NCBI GenBank assembly: GCA_020632665.1
Contig: JACKFC010000013.1
Span: 73,677 to 137,676 of the forward strand
Direction: 5' to 3'
Length of the DNA stretch: 64,000 bases
Source: Deltaproteobacteria bacterium
GTDB taxonomy: Bacteria; Myxococcota_A; UBA9042
Of the stretch, positions 15,732 to 26,367 are shown in pieces. A program made the position numbers and the translations under genes. Positions within the stretch are counted from its first letter, which is position 1. Each line of letters opens with the position of its first letter. The notes beneath the pieces were generated by a model that made no database searches, was not told the origin of the DNA, and worked only from the letters and a program-made list of their open reading frames with translations.

Positions 15732-17399
15732 ATGAAGCTTCAACCCGACCCCCGCCGGGCCCCGCCAGCGACGACCACCTTCGCCCTCGTTCCGCTCATC
15801 GCGGCGCTCGCGCTGCTCGGTGGCTGCGGTAGCGACGCGCGCCCGACCAAGACCGACACGGCGGACGCCGACGTCGTCGACGGCACCGACGTTGGCGCAG
15901 GCGTCGATGGCAGCGACAGCGTCGACGCCACGGCCTTCGACGCCGGTCCGCCTTCCGAGCGCGGCACCTACGCCACGCCACTCCCGAAGATCGTCAAGAC
16001 CGGCACCGGCAACCTGCTGCTGCGCGGCGTGGTCCTGGCACCCGACGGCGTCCTCGATCCGGGCGAAGTGCTGGTCGTGGGCAATCAGATCGCCTGCGTC
16101 GCCGTCGACTGCAGCGACGCCAGCGGCGCCGACACCGCGACGGTGGTCGAGACCCACGCCACCATCTCGCCGGGTCTCGTCGATTGCCACAACCACATGT
16201 CCTACAACTTCCTCGGCGAGTGGGTGCCGGACCCACCGCAATTCTTCAACAACCGCTACGAGTGGGCAGACGATCCCGGTTACGAGGCCCATATCGAGCC
16301 CTACGCCGCGAACCGCAGCAAGAGCACGCATTTCTGCCCGGCGAGCAAGTGGGCCGAGCTGCGCTCGCTGATCCATGGCACGACCACCATGCAGGGCCAG
16401 CCATCGGCCGCCAGCTCCTGCATCGACGGCTGGGTGCGCAACGCCAACCGCTACCACGGCCTGGGCTACGACCATATGCGCGGCACCATCAGCTCGCCGC
16501 GGGAATTCACCGACGCGCAAGCCGCGAATATGGTGGAGAGCTTCGAGGACCCGATCGAGCCGACGACGCGCTACCACGTCCATATGTGCGAGGGCGTGAG
16601 CGGCAACAATATCGAGGAGGAATTCGACTCTTTCGCCGGCCGCGACCCGCGCAAGAACCGCCACAACGGCACCTCGCTCTTGGCCTGGGGCACGGCGATG
16701 CTGATCCATGGCGTGGCGCTGACCGCCGCGCAGCTCGACGAGGCTCTCGACGAGAACGCCGTGCTGGTGTGGTCACCGTCGAGCAATTTCGCGCTCTACG
16801 GCCCCGGCAAGACGGCGCCCATCGCCGACATCCTGGCGCGCGGCATCCTCACCGGCATCGGCCCGGATTGGACCGTGTCGGGGGCCGACGAGATGCTGAC
16901 CGAGCTGCGCGTCTGCCTCGATTACGGCAAGACCGAGCAGATCGCCGCATTGACGACGAAGAAGCTCTGGCAGATGGCGACCGAGGACGGCGCCGCGGTG
17001 CTCGGGCTCAACGGCCCGATCGGCCAGCTCGTGGTCGGTGCCCGCGCCGATATCGCGGTCTTCGGCCGTAGCGCAGCCGACCCCTACCTCACGGTGATCG
17101 ACGCGCAGGCCCGCGACGTCCGCTTGGTGCTGATCGACGGCAAGGTCTACTACGGCGACAGCGCGCTGCAGAGCCTCGGCCGCAACGCGCATTGCGAACC
17201 GCTCGACGCGTGCGGCGCGAGCAAGTTCATCTGCGTCTCCGACGGCCCCGGCGCCTCCGGCCGCGACGGCGAGACGATGGTGGAGATCCACGACCAGCTC
17301 TTCGACCTCTTGGAAGGCACCGGCACCGAGCCCTACGTCGAGAAATACGGCCGCGGATCGGAGCTGCTCGGCCTGGTGGGCTGCGACGCCGGGAAGTGA
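15732..17399 (+). CDS. Lipoprotein amidohydrolase (cytosine deaminase/chlorohydrolase-like metal-dependent hydrolase)
   Basis: 555 residues from ATG 15732, with GGAGG three bases upstream; this start gives a clean lipoprotein signal ending LALLGGC (Cys 32), followed by an Asp-rich linker. The TIM-barrel amidohydrolase signature is present: CHNHM (about 152-156, metal-binding HxH), YHVHMCEG and LIHGVAL for further metal histidines, a VWSPSSNFALYG segment as in ATZ/TRZ deaminases, and GIGPDWTVSGADEM, where Asp would be a metal/catalytic residue. The C-terminal GQLVVGARADIAVF closes the composite beta domain. It should act outside the inner membrane, which is unusual for the family. Substrate unknown. 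Confidence 0.92.
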   Translation: MKLQPDPRRAPPATTTFALVPLIAALALLGGCGSDARPTKTDTADADVVDGTDVGAGVDGSDSVDATAFDAGPPSERGTYATPLPKIVKTGTGNLLLRGVVLAPDGVLDPGEVLVVGNQIACVAVDCSDASGADTATVVETHATISPGLVDCHNHMSYNFLGEWVPDPPQFFNNRYEWADDPGYEAHIEPYAANRSKSTHFCPASKWAELRSLIHGTTTMQGQPSAASSCIDGWVRNANRYHGLGYDHMRGTISSPREFTDAQAANMVESFEDPIEPTTRYHVHMCEGVSGNNIEEEFDSFAGRDPRKNRHNGTSLLAWGTAMLIHGVALTAAQLDEALDENAVLVWSPSSNFALYGPGKTAPIADILARGILTGIGPDWTVSGADEMLTELRVCLDYGKTEQIAALTTKKLWQMATEDGAAVLGLNGPIGQLVVGARADIAVFGRSAADPYLTVIDAQARDVRLVLIDGKVYYGDSALQSLGRNAHCEPLDACGASKFICVSDGPGASGRDGETMVEIHDQLFDLLEGTGTEPYVEKYGRGSELLGLVGCDAGK

Positions 17400-17434
17400 C
17401 ACCGGGAATCGACGCCGGGCGCTGACGCCGGCGG

Positions 17435-18529
17435 CTACCACCGCTCCAACGCGTGCATCTCGCCACGCTCGGCGACCACCCGCGTCGTCGTCCCCTGACC
17501 CAAGAGCGCCAAGCCCGCGCCGGCACGTGGCACATGGACCCGCTGCCGGCTCGGTGCGTCGCCGAGCGCCTCGTTCCGCGCCGCGAGCGCGAGGACCAAC
17601 TCCTCCGGCCCGGCGTCGACGCGCTCGTCCGAGAGGTCGAAGGTCCCCCAATGCATCGCGACGAAATGACGCGCGCCGAGGTCGGCGAACGCCGCCACGC
17701 TGCCTTGCGGATCCATATGCTGTGCCGCCATGAACCAGCGCGGCGCCCACGCCCCGACCGGCAAGATCGCGGCGTCGATCGTCGGGAATCGCCGCCCGAT
17801 CGCCGCGAATCCGCCGAAAAAGCCGGTATCACCGCTGTGGTAGACGCGATGCGCCGCGGTGATCACGTAGCCGCCCCAGAGCGCGCGGTTCTCGTCGGCG
17901 ACCCCACGGCGATGCCAATGCTGCGCCGGCACCAGCGCCACCTCGACCGGGCCGACGTGGGCCTGCTCCCACCACGAGAGCTCGCGCACGTTGCGGGCCA
18001 CGCGCGGCAGCATCGCGCCGAGGCCGGCCGGCACGACGAACTGCAGCTCGGGGCCGAAGCGCCGGAGCAATGCCTTCACCGAGGCGCCGTCGTAGTGGTC
18101 GTGGTGGCCGTGGGTCAGCAGCACCGCGTCGGGCCGCGGTAGGCGATCGATCCCGATTGGCGCCGACGCGACCCGACCGACCAGGCCACCCGCGCGACCG
18201 AGGACCGGGTCGACGAGCAGCCGCACGCCCATGCTCTCGAGCTGGAACGACGCGTGACCGAGCCAGGTGATGCGGGTGGCGACGGCGTCCGCGCTGCCGG
18301 CGTCGGGCAGGGCGGCGAGGCTGGCCAGCGGATCCAGCAGCGGCGAGAGGTCGCGGCGCGCCGCCGGCTTGCGGCGTGGTCGCTCGCGCTGCCAACGGAG
18401 CAGCTCGGCGAAGCGCGCGATCGGCGGGTGCGGCCACGGGTTGCCGAAGCGTCGCCCGCGGCGGCTCGGCGGCGAGAAGAACGGCGCCAACGGATCGGCG
18501 GCGGCATCGGCCTCAGCGTCGTATTGCAT
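17435..18529 (-). CDS. Metallo-beta-lactamase-fold hydrolase, NAPE-PLD/UlaG-like
   Basis: 364 residues from ATG 18529. The metal motif THGHHDHYD (His 140, His 142, Asp 144, His 145) is intact, with later ligands in YHSGDTGFF and MHWGTF. WLGHASFQLE and AQHWHRRGVADENRALWGG match the N-acyl-phosphatidylethanolamine phospholipase D-like branch of the family. No signal peptide is seen; an Arg/Pro-rich N-terminus precedes the domain. Its stop converges with the amidohydrolase, 35 bases away, and its start is divergent from the kinase operon. A lipid phosphodiesterase activity is plausible but not shown. Confidence 0.93.
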   Translation of the reverse strand: MQYDAEADAAADPLAPFFSPPSRRGRRFGNPWPHPPIARFAELLRWQRERPRRKPAARRDLSPLLDPLASLAALPDAGSADAVATRITWLGHASFQLESMGVRLLVDPVLGRAGGLVGRVASAPIGIDRLPRPDAVLLTHGHHDHYDGASVKALLRRFGPELQFVVPAGLGAMLPRVARNVRELSWWEQAHVGPVEVALVPAQHWHRRGVADENRALWGGYVITAAHRVYHSGDTGFFGGFAAIGRRFPTIDAAILPVGAWAPRWFMAAQHMDPQGSVAAFADLGARHFVAMHWGTFDLSDERVDAGPEELVLALAARNEALGDAPSRQRVHVPRAGAGLALLGQGTTTRVVAERGEMHALERW

Positions 18530-18607
18530 CGTCCTCGCTCCGGCCGCACCGCCACGCCGCGCGACGGTGCGGCATCGGTACCCGCGCTGGCAAGGGACCG
18601 CGCGATT

Positions 18608-18636
18608 TTGACGCTCGCCCTGCGCATCGGCAGACT
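18608..18636 (+). promoter_or_regulatory. Candidate sigma-70 promoter of the kinase operon
   Basis: TTGACG (18608-18613) is followed after 17 bases by CAGACT (18631-18636). The -10 match is weak. Transcription would start near 18643, about 45 bases before the kinase ATG. Confidence 0.35.
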
Positions 18637-18687
18637 CGACCAGCCGTCGACCTCCGCTCGCGGCGCAGGAGCAACGTCCCCATTCCC

Positions 18688-20502
18688 ATGCGCATCTGCC
18701 CGCTCTGCAGCTTCCAAATCGACGCCTCGCATTGTCCCAAAGACGGCACTGCGACGGTGCGTTTGGTCACGCCGCGGGTCACCGCGACGCCGCAGATCGG
18801 CGATGTCGTCGACGGCCGCTACCGAATCGACGCGATCATCGGCCGCGGCGGCTTCGGCGCCGTCTACCGCGTGGTGCACACCGGCACCGGCCAGCCCTGC
18901 GCGCTGAAGATCCTCCACCTCCGCGACGAGGACGAACACGACGACACCGCCGTCCGCCGCTTCTTCGCCGAGGCGCGCGTCACCGCCGGCCTGCGCCACA
19001 TCCACACCGTCCGCGTCTTCGACTTCGGTGAAGACGCCCGCGGCTGGACCTACCTCGCGATGGAGCTGCTCGAAGGCTGCACGCTGGGCCACCTCGTCGC
19101 CGCCCGCCGCCGCCGCGGCCACGGTCTCGAAGAATACGAAGCCGTCCACGTCGCCGACGCCGTCCTCCGCTCGCTCGCCGAGGCGCACGAAGTCGGCTTG
19201 GTCCACCGCGACCTCAAGCCGCACAATATCTACCTGCACCGGGTCGGCCACGACGAGCCGGTGGTCAAGGTGCTCGACTTCGGCATCGCCAAATCCGGCG
19301 AATTCTCGCTGACCCAGACCAACCAGGCGATCGGCACCCCCTCGTATATGAGCCCCGAGCAATGCCTCTCCGAGGAGATCGACGGCCGCTCGGACCTCTA
19401 TTCGCTCGGCTGCATGCTCTTCCAGATGATCACCGGCCGACCGCCGTTCCAAGCCTCCACGGCCGCCGGCGTCGTGCTCAAGCAGGTCAGCGATCCGGCT
19501 CCCAAGCTGCGCGACCACCACGACGGTGAGCTCAGCGACGCCTTCGTCGCCGTGGTCGAGCGCGCGCTGAAGAAGAAGGCGTCCGAGCGCTTCGCCGACG
19601 CCGCCGCCATGCGCGAGGCGCTGCGTGAATGTCGCCGCTTCGGTCCCGGCGGCGAGAGCACCGTCTCGATCGACGCGGCGATCGCCGAGCGCGACGGCGT
19701 CGAGCTGCCCGGCGGGCTCGAACAAGACGAGACGCTCGGCGTCGAGGCCGCCGCCGCCAGCGGATTCACCCCCGAGGATGTCGGCCCCGCCGAGGTCCGC
19801 GTCACCGCGCCGCACGCTCCGCGGGCGACCGGTCCGGCGGTGCCGCAGGGCCTGCGTGAGGGCGGGCCACAACCGACCCGGCTGGCCAAGCCGGCTTCGG
19901 CGCCGCAACTGGATCAGCCCGCCGAGAGCGCCGTTGCTGGCGTCGCCCTTGCTGACGATCCCGTCTTCACCTCTGCGCCGACGCCATCCGAGCACGAGAT
20001 CTCCGACCTTGCTCCGTTGCCGCGTCGCAAGCGGACCGCGCCCGTCTTGTTGGTCGCGCTCGGCAGCGCGATGGCGATCGGCGTCTTCGCGTGGATCAGC
20101 AGGCCAAGCGAAGAGTTGGCGCGGCGGCCGGAACGAACGGCAGGCGTGGCGGTGAGCGTCAGTGGTGCTGAGCGTGACGTTGCGGCGACCGCAGATGCAG
20201 CGGCGGCGGCAGTAGCAGAGGCGGCGCCAGGTGCAGATGCAGGGGCAGCGGCAGAGGCAGCACCAGCACCAGCGCCAGCGCCAGCGCCAGCGGCAGCGCC
20301 AGCGGCAGCGCCAGCGGCAGATGCAGCCGCTGTTGCGGCGCCGGATGTGGCGCCGGCTCCGGCCGTCGATCTGGAACGTGCCGCGTTGGTGAAGAGACCA
20401 TCACCTCGGCCGCGCAAGGTCGCGCGCAAGCCCAAGCCCAAGGCTGCAGCGCCGGCGCCTCCTCGGCCGACGCCGGAACCCATCGTCGAGGACCGCCTAT
20501 GA
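18688..20502 (+). CDS. Membrane Ser/Thr protein kinase (PknB-like) with N-terminal zinc-ribbon-like motif
   Basis: 604 residues from ATG 18688. The N-terminus has CPLC and HCPKDG within 20 residues, a short zinc-ribbon-like motif often put in front of myxobacterial kinases. The kinase domain (about 35-300) is complete: GRGGFGAVY glycine loop, ALKIL lysine, HRDLKPHN catalytic loop (about 173), DFG (about 198), and GTPSYMSPEQ. One hydrophobic segment near 450-470 crosses the membrane. A long Ala/Pro linker and a Lys/Pro-rich tail follow outside. The stop overlaps the next start in ATGA, so kinase, TPR protein and FGE-like lipoprotein form one operon. An alternative start nearer the AGGAG at 18667 cannot be excluded. 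Confidence 0.94.
   Translation: MRICPLCSFQIDASHCPKDGTATVRLVTPRVTATPQIGDVVDGRYRIDAIIGRGGFGAVYRVVHTGTGQPCALKILHLRDEDEHDDTAVRRFFAEARVTAGLRHIHTVRVFDFGEDARGWTYLAMELLEGCTLGHLVAARRRRGHGLEEYEAVHVADAVLRSLAEAHEVGLVHRDLKPHNIYLHRVGHDEPVVKVLDFGIAKSGEFSLTQTNQAIGTPSYMSPEQCLSEEIDGRSDLYSLGCMLFQMITGRPPFQASTAAGVVLKQVSDPAPKLRDHHDGELSDAFVAVVERALKKKASERFADAAAMREALRECRRFGPGGESTVSIDAAIAERDGVELPGGLEQDETLGVEAAAASGFTPEDVGPAEVRVTAPHAPRATGPAVPQGLREGGPQPTRLAKPASAPQLDQPAESAVAGVALADDPVFTSAPTPSEHEISDLAPLPRRKRTAPVLLVALGSAMAIGVFAWISRPSEELARRPERTAGVAVSVSGAERDVAATADAAAAAVAEAAPGADAGAAAEAAPAPAPAPAPAAAPAAAPAADAAAVAAPDVAPAPAVDLERAALVKRPSPRPRKVARKPKPKAAAPAPPRPTPEPIVEDRL
20261..20326 (+). repeat. In-frame (GCGCCA)n-type repeats in the kinase tail
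   Basis: Six-base units of GCACCA, GCGCCA and GCGGCA repeat without interruption and encode an Ala-Pro linker. Copy-number change by slippage would keep the frame and change only linker length. Confidence 0.6.
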
Positions 20503-21376
20503 CCCAGGCACTCCACCGCCCGCCTCGACTTGCCGCGACGCTGCGGGCCCTCGCGTTGCTCGTCTTCGTCGCGTCGCTGCTCCCGGTCGCCGCGGTCGCC
20601 GGCAGCGCGGCGCGGAAGAAGGCCGACGCCATCACGCAAGAGGGCAAGCGCCGATTCCGCGGCGGCGAAGTGGCCATCGCCAAGCAGCTCTTCGTCAAGG
20701 CCGCCGAGCTCGATCCGCGCCCCGACCGGACCTACAATATCGCCCGCTGCGACGAGGCCTTGGGCCAGCTCGATGACGCCATCCGCGGCTACGATGCCTA
20801 CCTCGCGGTCAGCAAGGACGTCGCCGGCCGCGCCGAGGCGCAGGTCCGCCGCGACAACCTGCAGCGCAAGCTCGAACAGCAGCGCAAGGAGAAGGCCGAA
20901 GCCGAAGCGAAGCGCCGCGCCGCCGAGCTCGCCGCGAAGGAAAAGGCCGAGGCCGAGCGCCGCGCCGCCGAACAGGCCGAGGCCGAGCGCCGCACCGCCG
21001 AGCAATCCCGCGCCCGCGCCGCTGCCGCCGCGAACGCCGCCGCAGCCGAGCGCCGCCGCACCGGGATGTGGACCATGACCGGCGGCGGCGCCACCGCGCT
21101 GGTCGGGATCGGCTTGCTGGTCAGCGGTGTCGCGCTCGACGCCAGCTTGCAGAGCGACGTCGATCAGCGCGGCGATGGCGGCCTCGTCACCGGCGTCACC
21201 GAGGCCGACGCCTTCGCCCGCCGCGACCGCAATACGGCGCTGCGCAGCGCCGGCGTCGTCTCCTCTGTGATCGGCGCATTGGCGGCAGGCGCCGGATTTT
21301 ACCTATGGTGGGAGGGCGCGCCGCCCGCGCAGGTGGCCCTCACCCCGGCAGGCGTGGCCCTGGGAGGTCGGTTCTG

Positions 21377-21377
<1 letters not shown>
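20499..21377 (+). CDS. TPR and coiled-coil membrane protein
   Basis: 292 residues; ATG overlaps the kinase stop. A signal or anchor segment (ALALLVFVASLLPVAAVAG) is followed by a short tetratricopeptide region (GKRRFRGGEVAIAKQLFVKA and TYNIARCDEALGQLDDAIRG), a charged Glu/Ala/Arg/Lys coiled coil (about 125-185), a transmembrane stretch (TGGGATALVGIGLLVSGVAL), a loop and another hydrophobic segment before the C-terminus. This layout is common for kinase-linked TPR proteins in myxobacteria, where they may act as substrates or scaffolds. Its stop shares one base with the next start (TGATG). Confidence 0.88.
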
Positions 21378-23413
<2,036 letters not shown>

Positions 23414-23615
23414 GCCGATTCGGAGACCGTCTGGGCCACCACGAGACCCGGGTGACGCTCGCCTTCGACGGCCCGCCGCTCGCCGACGTGGTGCGTGTGC
23501 GCATCGACGCATTCAGCGAAGACGGCGTGCAGCACGACGTCATGCGCCGGGTCCGCGGCGGCCGGCGGCTCCGCACCGAGGCCCTCGGCAAGGAAGGCAG
23601 CGATGTCGCCCCGCG
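23414..23615. other. Convergent intergenic gap, no gene recognised
   Basis: About 200 bases between the FGE-like lipoprotein and the TlpA-like gene. Short open frames here are extensions of shadow frames and match nothing recognisable. No clear hairpin with a T-run is seen. Confidence 0.4.
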
Positions 23616-24263
23616 CTACCGCCCGACCAACGCCCGCACCTTGCCGTAGTCCGGCACCCGCACCGAGCCCAGCCGCACGCAGCGCAGCTTGCCCGCCGGG
23701 TCGACCAGCGCGTGCACCGGCAGCACGGCGTCGCGCGGCAGGCCGAAGCCTTCGAGCCAATCGCCGAGCTTGTCCGCCGTGGTCAGGAAGGCCCCGCCCG
23801 GCAGGCCCTTCGCCACCGCGGCGTCGAGCGCCTCGCGGTCCTCGTCGACCGACCAGAGCTCGAGCGAGAAGTCGGTGCCGTCCTTGACCAGCGCGTCGCG
23901 CCAGCGGCCGAGCATCGGCATCTCCTCGACGCAGGGCTTGCACCAGGTGGCCCAGAAGTTGATCCAGCGGTAGCCGCCGGTGCCGGCGTTGGCGCCGGCG
24001 AGCGGCTCACCGCCCGGGCCCTTGCCGAAGTCGAGCGTGCCCGCGCCCTCACCCGGCCAATGCTTGTCGCAGAAGCCGGCGAGCAGGGCGGGATCGATGG
24101 CGGCGGCCTTGGCAGGTCCGGCGGCGCTGTTCTCGGCGACGGCGGCGACGCGACCGGTCTGCGCCTCAGCCGTCGGGGCCGGATTTCCGGGCTTTCCGCA
24201 GCCCGCGGCGACCAGGACGCCGGCCGCCAGACAGCCGAAGCGGAGGAGCGAGAGGCAGGGCAT
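23616..24263 (-). CDS. TlpA-like thiol:disulfide oxidoreductase lipoprotein
   Basis: 215 residues from the ATG at 24263, chosen over ATG 24281 because GGAG lies six bases before it. The signal ends GVLVAAGC (Cys 22), so the protein is lipid-anchored in the periplasm. The thioredoxin fold shows INFWATWCKPCVEEMPML with the WCKPC active site (about 105-109), VDEDREAL and a PVHALVDPAGKL strand with the family's cis-Pro region. TlpA/ResA-type proteins usually reduce or shuffle specific disulfides. It is the last gene of a minus-strand run with a VKOR-DsbA fusion upstream, so the two may be a redox pair acting on the cysteine-rich exported proteins (inference). Confidence 0.92.
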   Translation of the reverse strand: MPCLSLLRFGCLAAGVLVAAGCGKPGNPAPTAEAQTGRVAAVAENSAAGPAKAAAIDPALLAGFCDKHWPGEGAGTLDFGKGPGGEPLAGANAGTGGYRWINFWATWCKPCVEEMPMLGRWRDALVKDGTDFSLELWSVDEDREALDAAVAKGLPGGAFLTTADKLGDWLEGFGLPRDAVLPVHALVDPAGKLRCVRLGSVRVPDYGKVRALVGR

Positions 24264-24283
24264 GGTGAGCTCCGATCGCATTG

Positions 24284-24967
24284 CTAGATTGCGCAGTCGA
24301 TCCAGGCGATGAAGGCGCTGCGGTTGATGGTCTTGGCGTCGCACGGCAACCCGGCGCGGCTGCGCTGCCAAGAGCAGAAGCTCTCGGGCAGCTGCGCGAA
24401 TTCCTCGCCGAGCCAGAGCAGGCCGACCTGCTTCTCGATATCCGGGTCGTTGAACGTCGTCTTCAGGTGCTCGAGCACCGATTTTGCGCGGCCCTCGCTG
24501 AGCTGCTGGTTGACCTCGGCCTTGCCGTCGGGGCTGGCGCGGGCGACCACGAAGAAGAAGCTGGCGCCGCGGCGGTCGGCCCAGGCGCGGCCGATGGCGT
24601 CCTTCGCGGCGTCGTCGAGCGTCACGCTGTTGGCGTCGTATTCGATGATGTGGACGCGCTGCGAGAGCGGCAGGAAGAGGGCGTTGAAGTCCTCGTCCGA
24701 GAGCGCGACGACCTTGGCGGCGTCGGCGGGCTGGCAGCCGCGACCCTCTTGCTGAATCAGGCCGCAGGCGCCGGCGACGCGCCGGACGATCTGCTTCAGC
24801 GCCGGGGTGCAATAGCCCTCTTCGGCGACGGTCGCGACCGCCGCGGCGGGCTTGGCAGGGCCGCTCGACTCCAGCGCGGTGCGGGCTTGGCCGAGCCAAC
24901 CCTGGACCAAGAAGATCGGCACGCAGATGCCCGCCGAGAGCAACAATCCGTGGACGATGCCGTTCAT
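24284..24967 (-). CDS. Membrane-anchored protein with OmpA-like domain
   Basis: 227 residues from the ATG at 24967, which overlaps the upstream stop in ATGA. An N-terminal hydrophobic segment (GLLLSAGICVPIFLVQGWLG) is an anchor or signal. The region from about 100 to 200 has the feel of an OmpA C-terminal peptidoglycan-binding domain: VHIIEYDANSVTLDD, FFFVVARASPDGKAEVNQQ and LSEGRAKSVLEHLK. Several cysteines (GYCTP, GACG, GCQP and SFCSWQ) could form disulfides. It lies between the VKOR-DsbA and TlpA-like genes, so a link to envelope redox is likely but not proven. The OmpA call is moderate. Confidence 0.8.
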   Translation of the reverse strand: MNGIVHGLLLSAGICVPIFLVQGWLGQARTALESSGPAKPAAAVATVAEEGYCTPALKQIVRRVAGACGLIQQEGRGCQPADAAKVVALSDEDFNALFLPLSQRVHIIEYDANSVTLDDAAKDAIGRAWADRRGASFFFVVARASPDGKAEVNQQLSEGRAKSVLEHLKTTFNDPDIEKQVGLLWLGEEFAQLPESFCSWQRSRAGLPCDAKTINRSAFIAWIDCAI

Positions 24968-26325
24968 CGCTTCGCCTCCGCGATCAGCCGCCGCAGCGTG
25001 AAATCGAGACCCAGGTCGGTGTCTTCGTCGCAGAGCCGGGTGCCGCCGACGTAGAGCTGCGGCGTCATCACCGGCAGCGCGTTGGCCACGGCGAAGCGCA
25101 GCGCCTTGTTGACCTTGGCCTTGACCTCGGCACCGCCGATGCACTTGGCCACCGCCGGGAAGCGCTCGGCGATGGTGCTCCGCAGCTTGCCCTCGTCTTC
25201 CTTGCCGAGCGCGAGCAGGCGCTGCTGCTCGGCGAAGGCCCAGTCGAGGATCTCGGGCGCTTTGTCGCCAGCGCAGAGCATCGCCTCGCTCACGGCGCAG
25301 GCGCCGGGATGCAGCGAGTTCTTCACCATCCAGTTGCAGCGGCTGTCGAGCGGGAAGAGCAAGATCTCGCGGCCGAGCCGCTTGTCGAGGCCGGTCTGGC
25401 CCAGGCGCGTCTCGAACGCCTTGCAGGCCGGGCAGAGCGGGTCGAGGACCATCAGCGCCGGCGCGGCGTCGATCTCCTTCGGCAGCTTCAGCAACACGCC
25501 CGCATCGTCCTCGGCGACCAAGGTGCCGCAGCCCTTCAGGCTGGCCCGCTCGCTCGGTGCGTTGCCCATCCAGGCCCAGCCGAGGATGCCGACGAAGAGC
25601 ACGCCCTCCAGCGTCCAGACGATCCAGCGCCCCCACGGCGGCGCACCGCTGCCCGCCGGGGCACGCACCACCGCGATCAGCGCGAAGAGGAAGGCCGTCG
25701 CCGAGGCGCCGTAGATGCCGACGCAGACGGTGCAGAAGCTGCCCACCTCATTCGCCGAGAGCCAAGCGAAATAGGCGCTCGTGGCGACCGGCACCAAGGT
25801 CGCCAGCAGCAGCCAACCGCTCTCGCGCCGGCTGCGGTCGGGCAGCCAGGTCAGGTAGAGCGAGATGGCGCAGAGGAAGGCGAAGACGGCGAACCCGCCG
25901 AGCGCCACCGGCACGCCACCCCAGATCCGATCGCGCCAGATCGAGGAATAGGGCGAGAGCATCGCCGCTTTGCAGCCCGAAGCGCCGAGGCTCGGCTCGC
26001 CGCCGGGGAGCACCGAGCAGGTCACGGCGTGGACCTGGCCGTCGAGGTGGTGGGCGAAGTCGGCGGTCGAGGTGGCGGCGAAGGTCGCTCCGGCCGCCGC
26101 GGCGATCGCGACCATCAACGTGGCCAACCAGCCGGGCACCAGCCCACCGCGCGACGGCGGCGTGGCGTAGGGGTCGCCGCCGTCCTCGTCGATGGTCACG
26201 GCGTCGACGTCGAAGTCCGGATCGGTACGGCTCGCCCACGCAGCGGCGACCGGCGCGCGATCGGCGGGTGCTCCGCCCGCGTCGGGGTTGCGCTGCCAGG
26301 GCAGGTCTTCGCGCTCTTCGGCCAT
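24964..26325 (-). CDS. VKOR-DsbA fusion (vitamin K epoxide reductase-type disulfide-forming enzyme)
   Basis: 453 residues. A hydrophilic N-terminus of about 70 residues precedes a membrane helix (GWLATLMVAIAAAAGATFAA). A loop then holds the first cysteine pair (CSVLPGGEPSLGASGC), followed by further helices, and FCTVCVGIYG, the CxxC that passes electrons to quinone in VKOR enzymes. After another helix comes a periplasmic DsbA-like thioredoxin domain with LDPLCPACKAFETRL (CPAC active site) and a C-terminal MTPQLYVGG cis-Pro strand. Such bacterial fusions make disulfides in exported proteins in place of DsbB/DsbA. The nearby giant cysteine-rich genes are obvious clients (inference). Confidence 0.93.
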   Translation of the reverse strand: MAEEREDLPWQRNPDAGGAPADRAPVAAAWASRTDPDFDVDAVTIDEDGGDPYATPPSRGGLVPGWLATLMVAIAAAAGATFAATSTADFAHHLDGQVHAVTCSVLPGGEPSLGASGCKAAMLSPYSSIWRDRIWGGVPVALGGFAVFAFLCAISLYLTWLPDRSRRESGWLLLATLVPVATSAYFAWLSANEVGSFCTVCVGIYGASATAFLFALIAVVRAPAGSGAPPWGRWIVWTLEGVLFVGILGWAWMGNAPSERASLKGCGTLVAEDDAGVLLKLPKEIDAAPALMVLDPLCPACKAFETRLGQTGLDKRLGREILLFPLDSRCNWMVKNSLHPGACAVSEAMLCAGDKAPEILDWAFAEQQRLLALGKEDEGKLRSTIAERFPAVAKCIGGAEVKAKVNKALRFAVANALPVMTPQLYVGGTRLCDEDTDLGLDFTLRRLIAEAKR

Positions 26326-26367
26326 CGATCGCCTCGTCCGCGCCCAGGGCAGGCGCGTCCGGCGAGC

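Noticed and set aside
23414..23649. Possible remnant gene in the convergent gap
   Set aside because: Reading frames here continue shadow frames from both neighbours and show no family resemblance.
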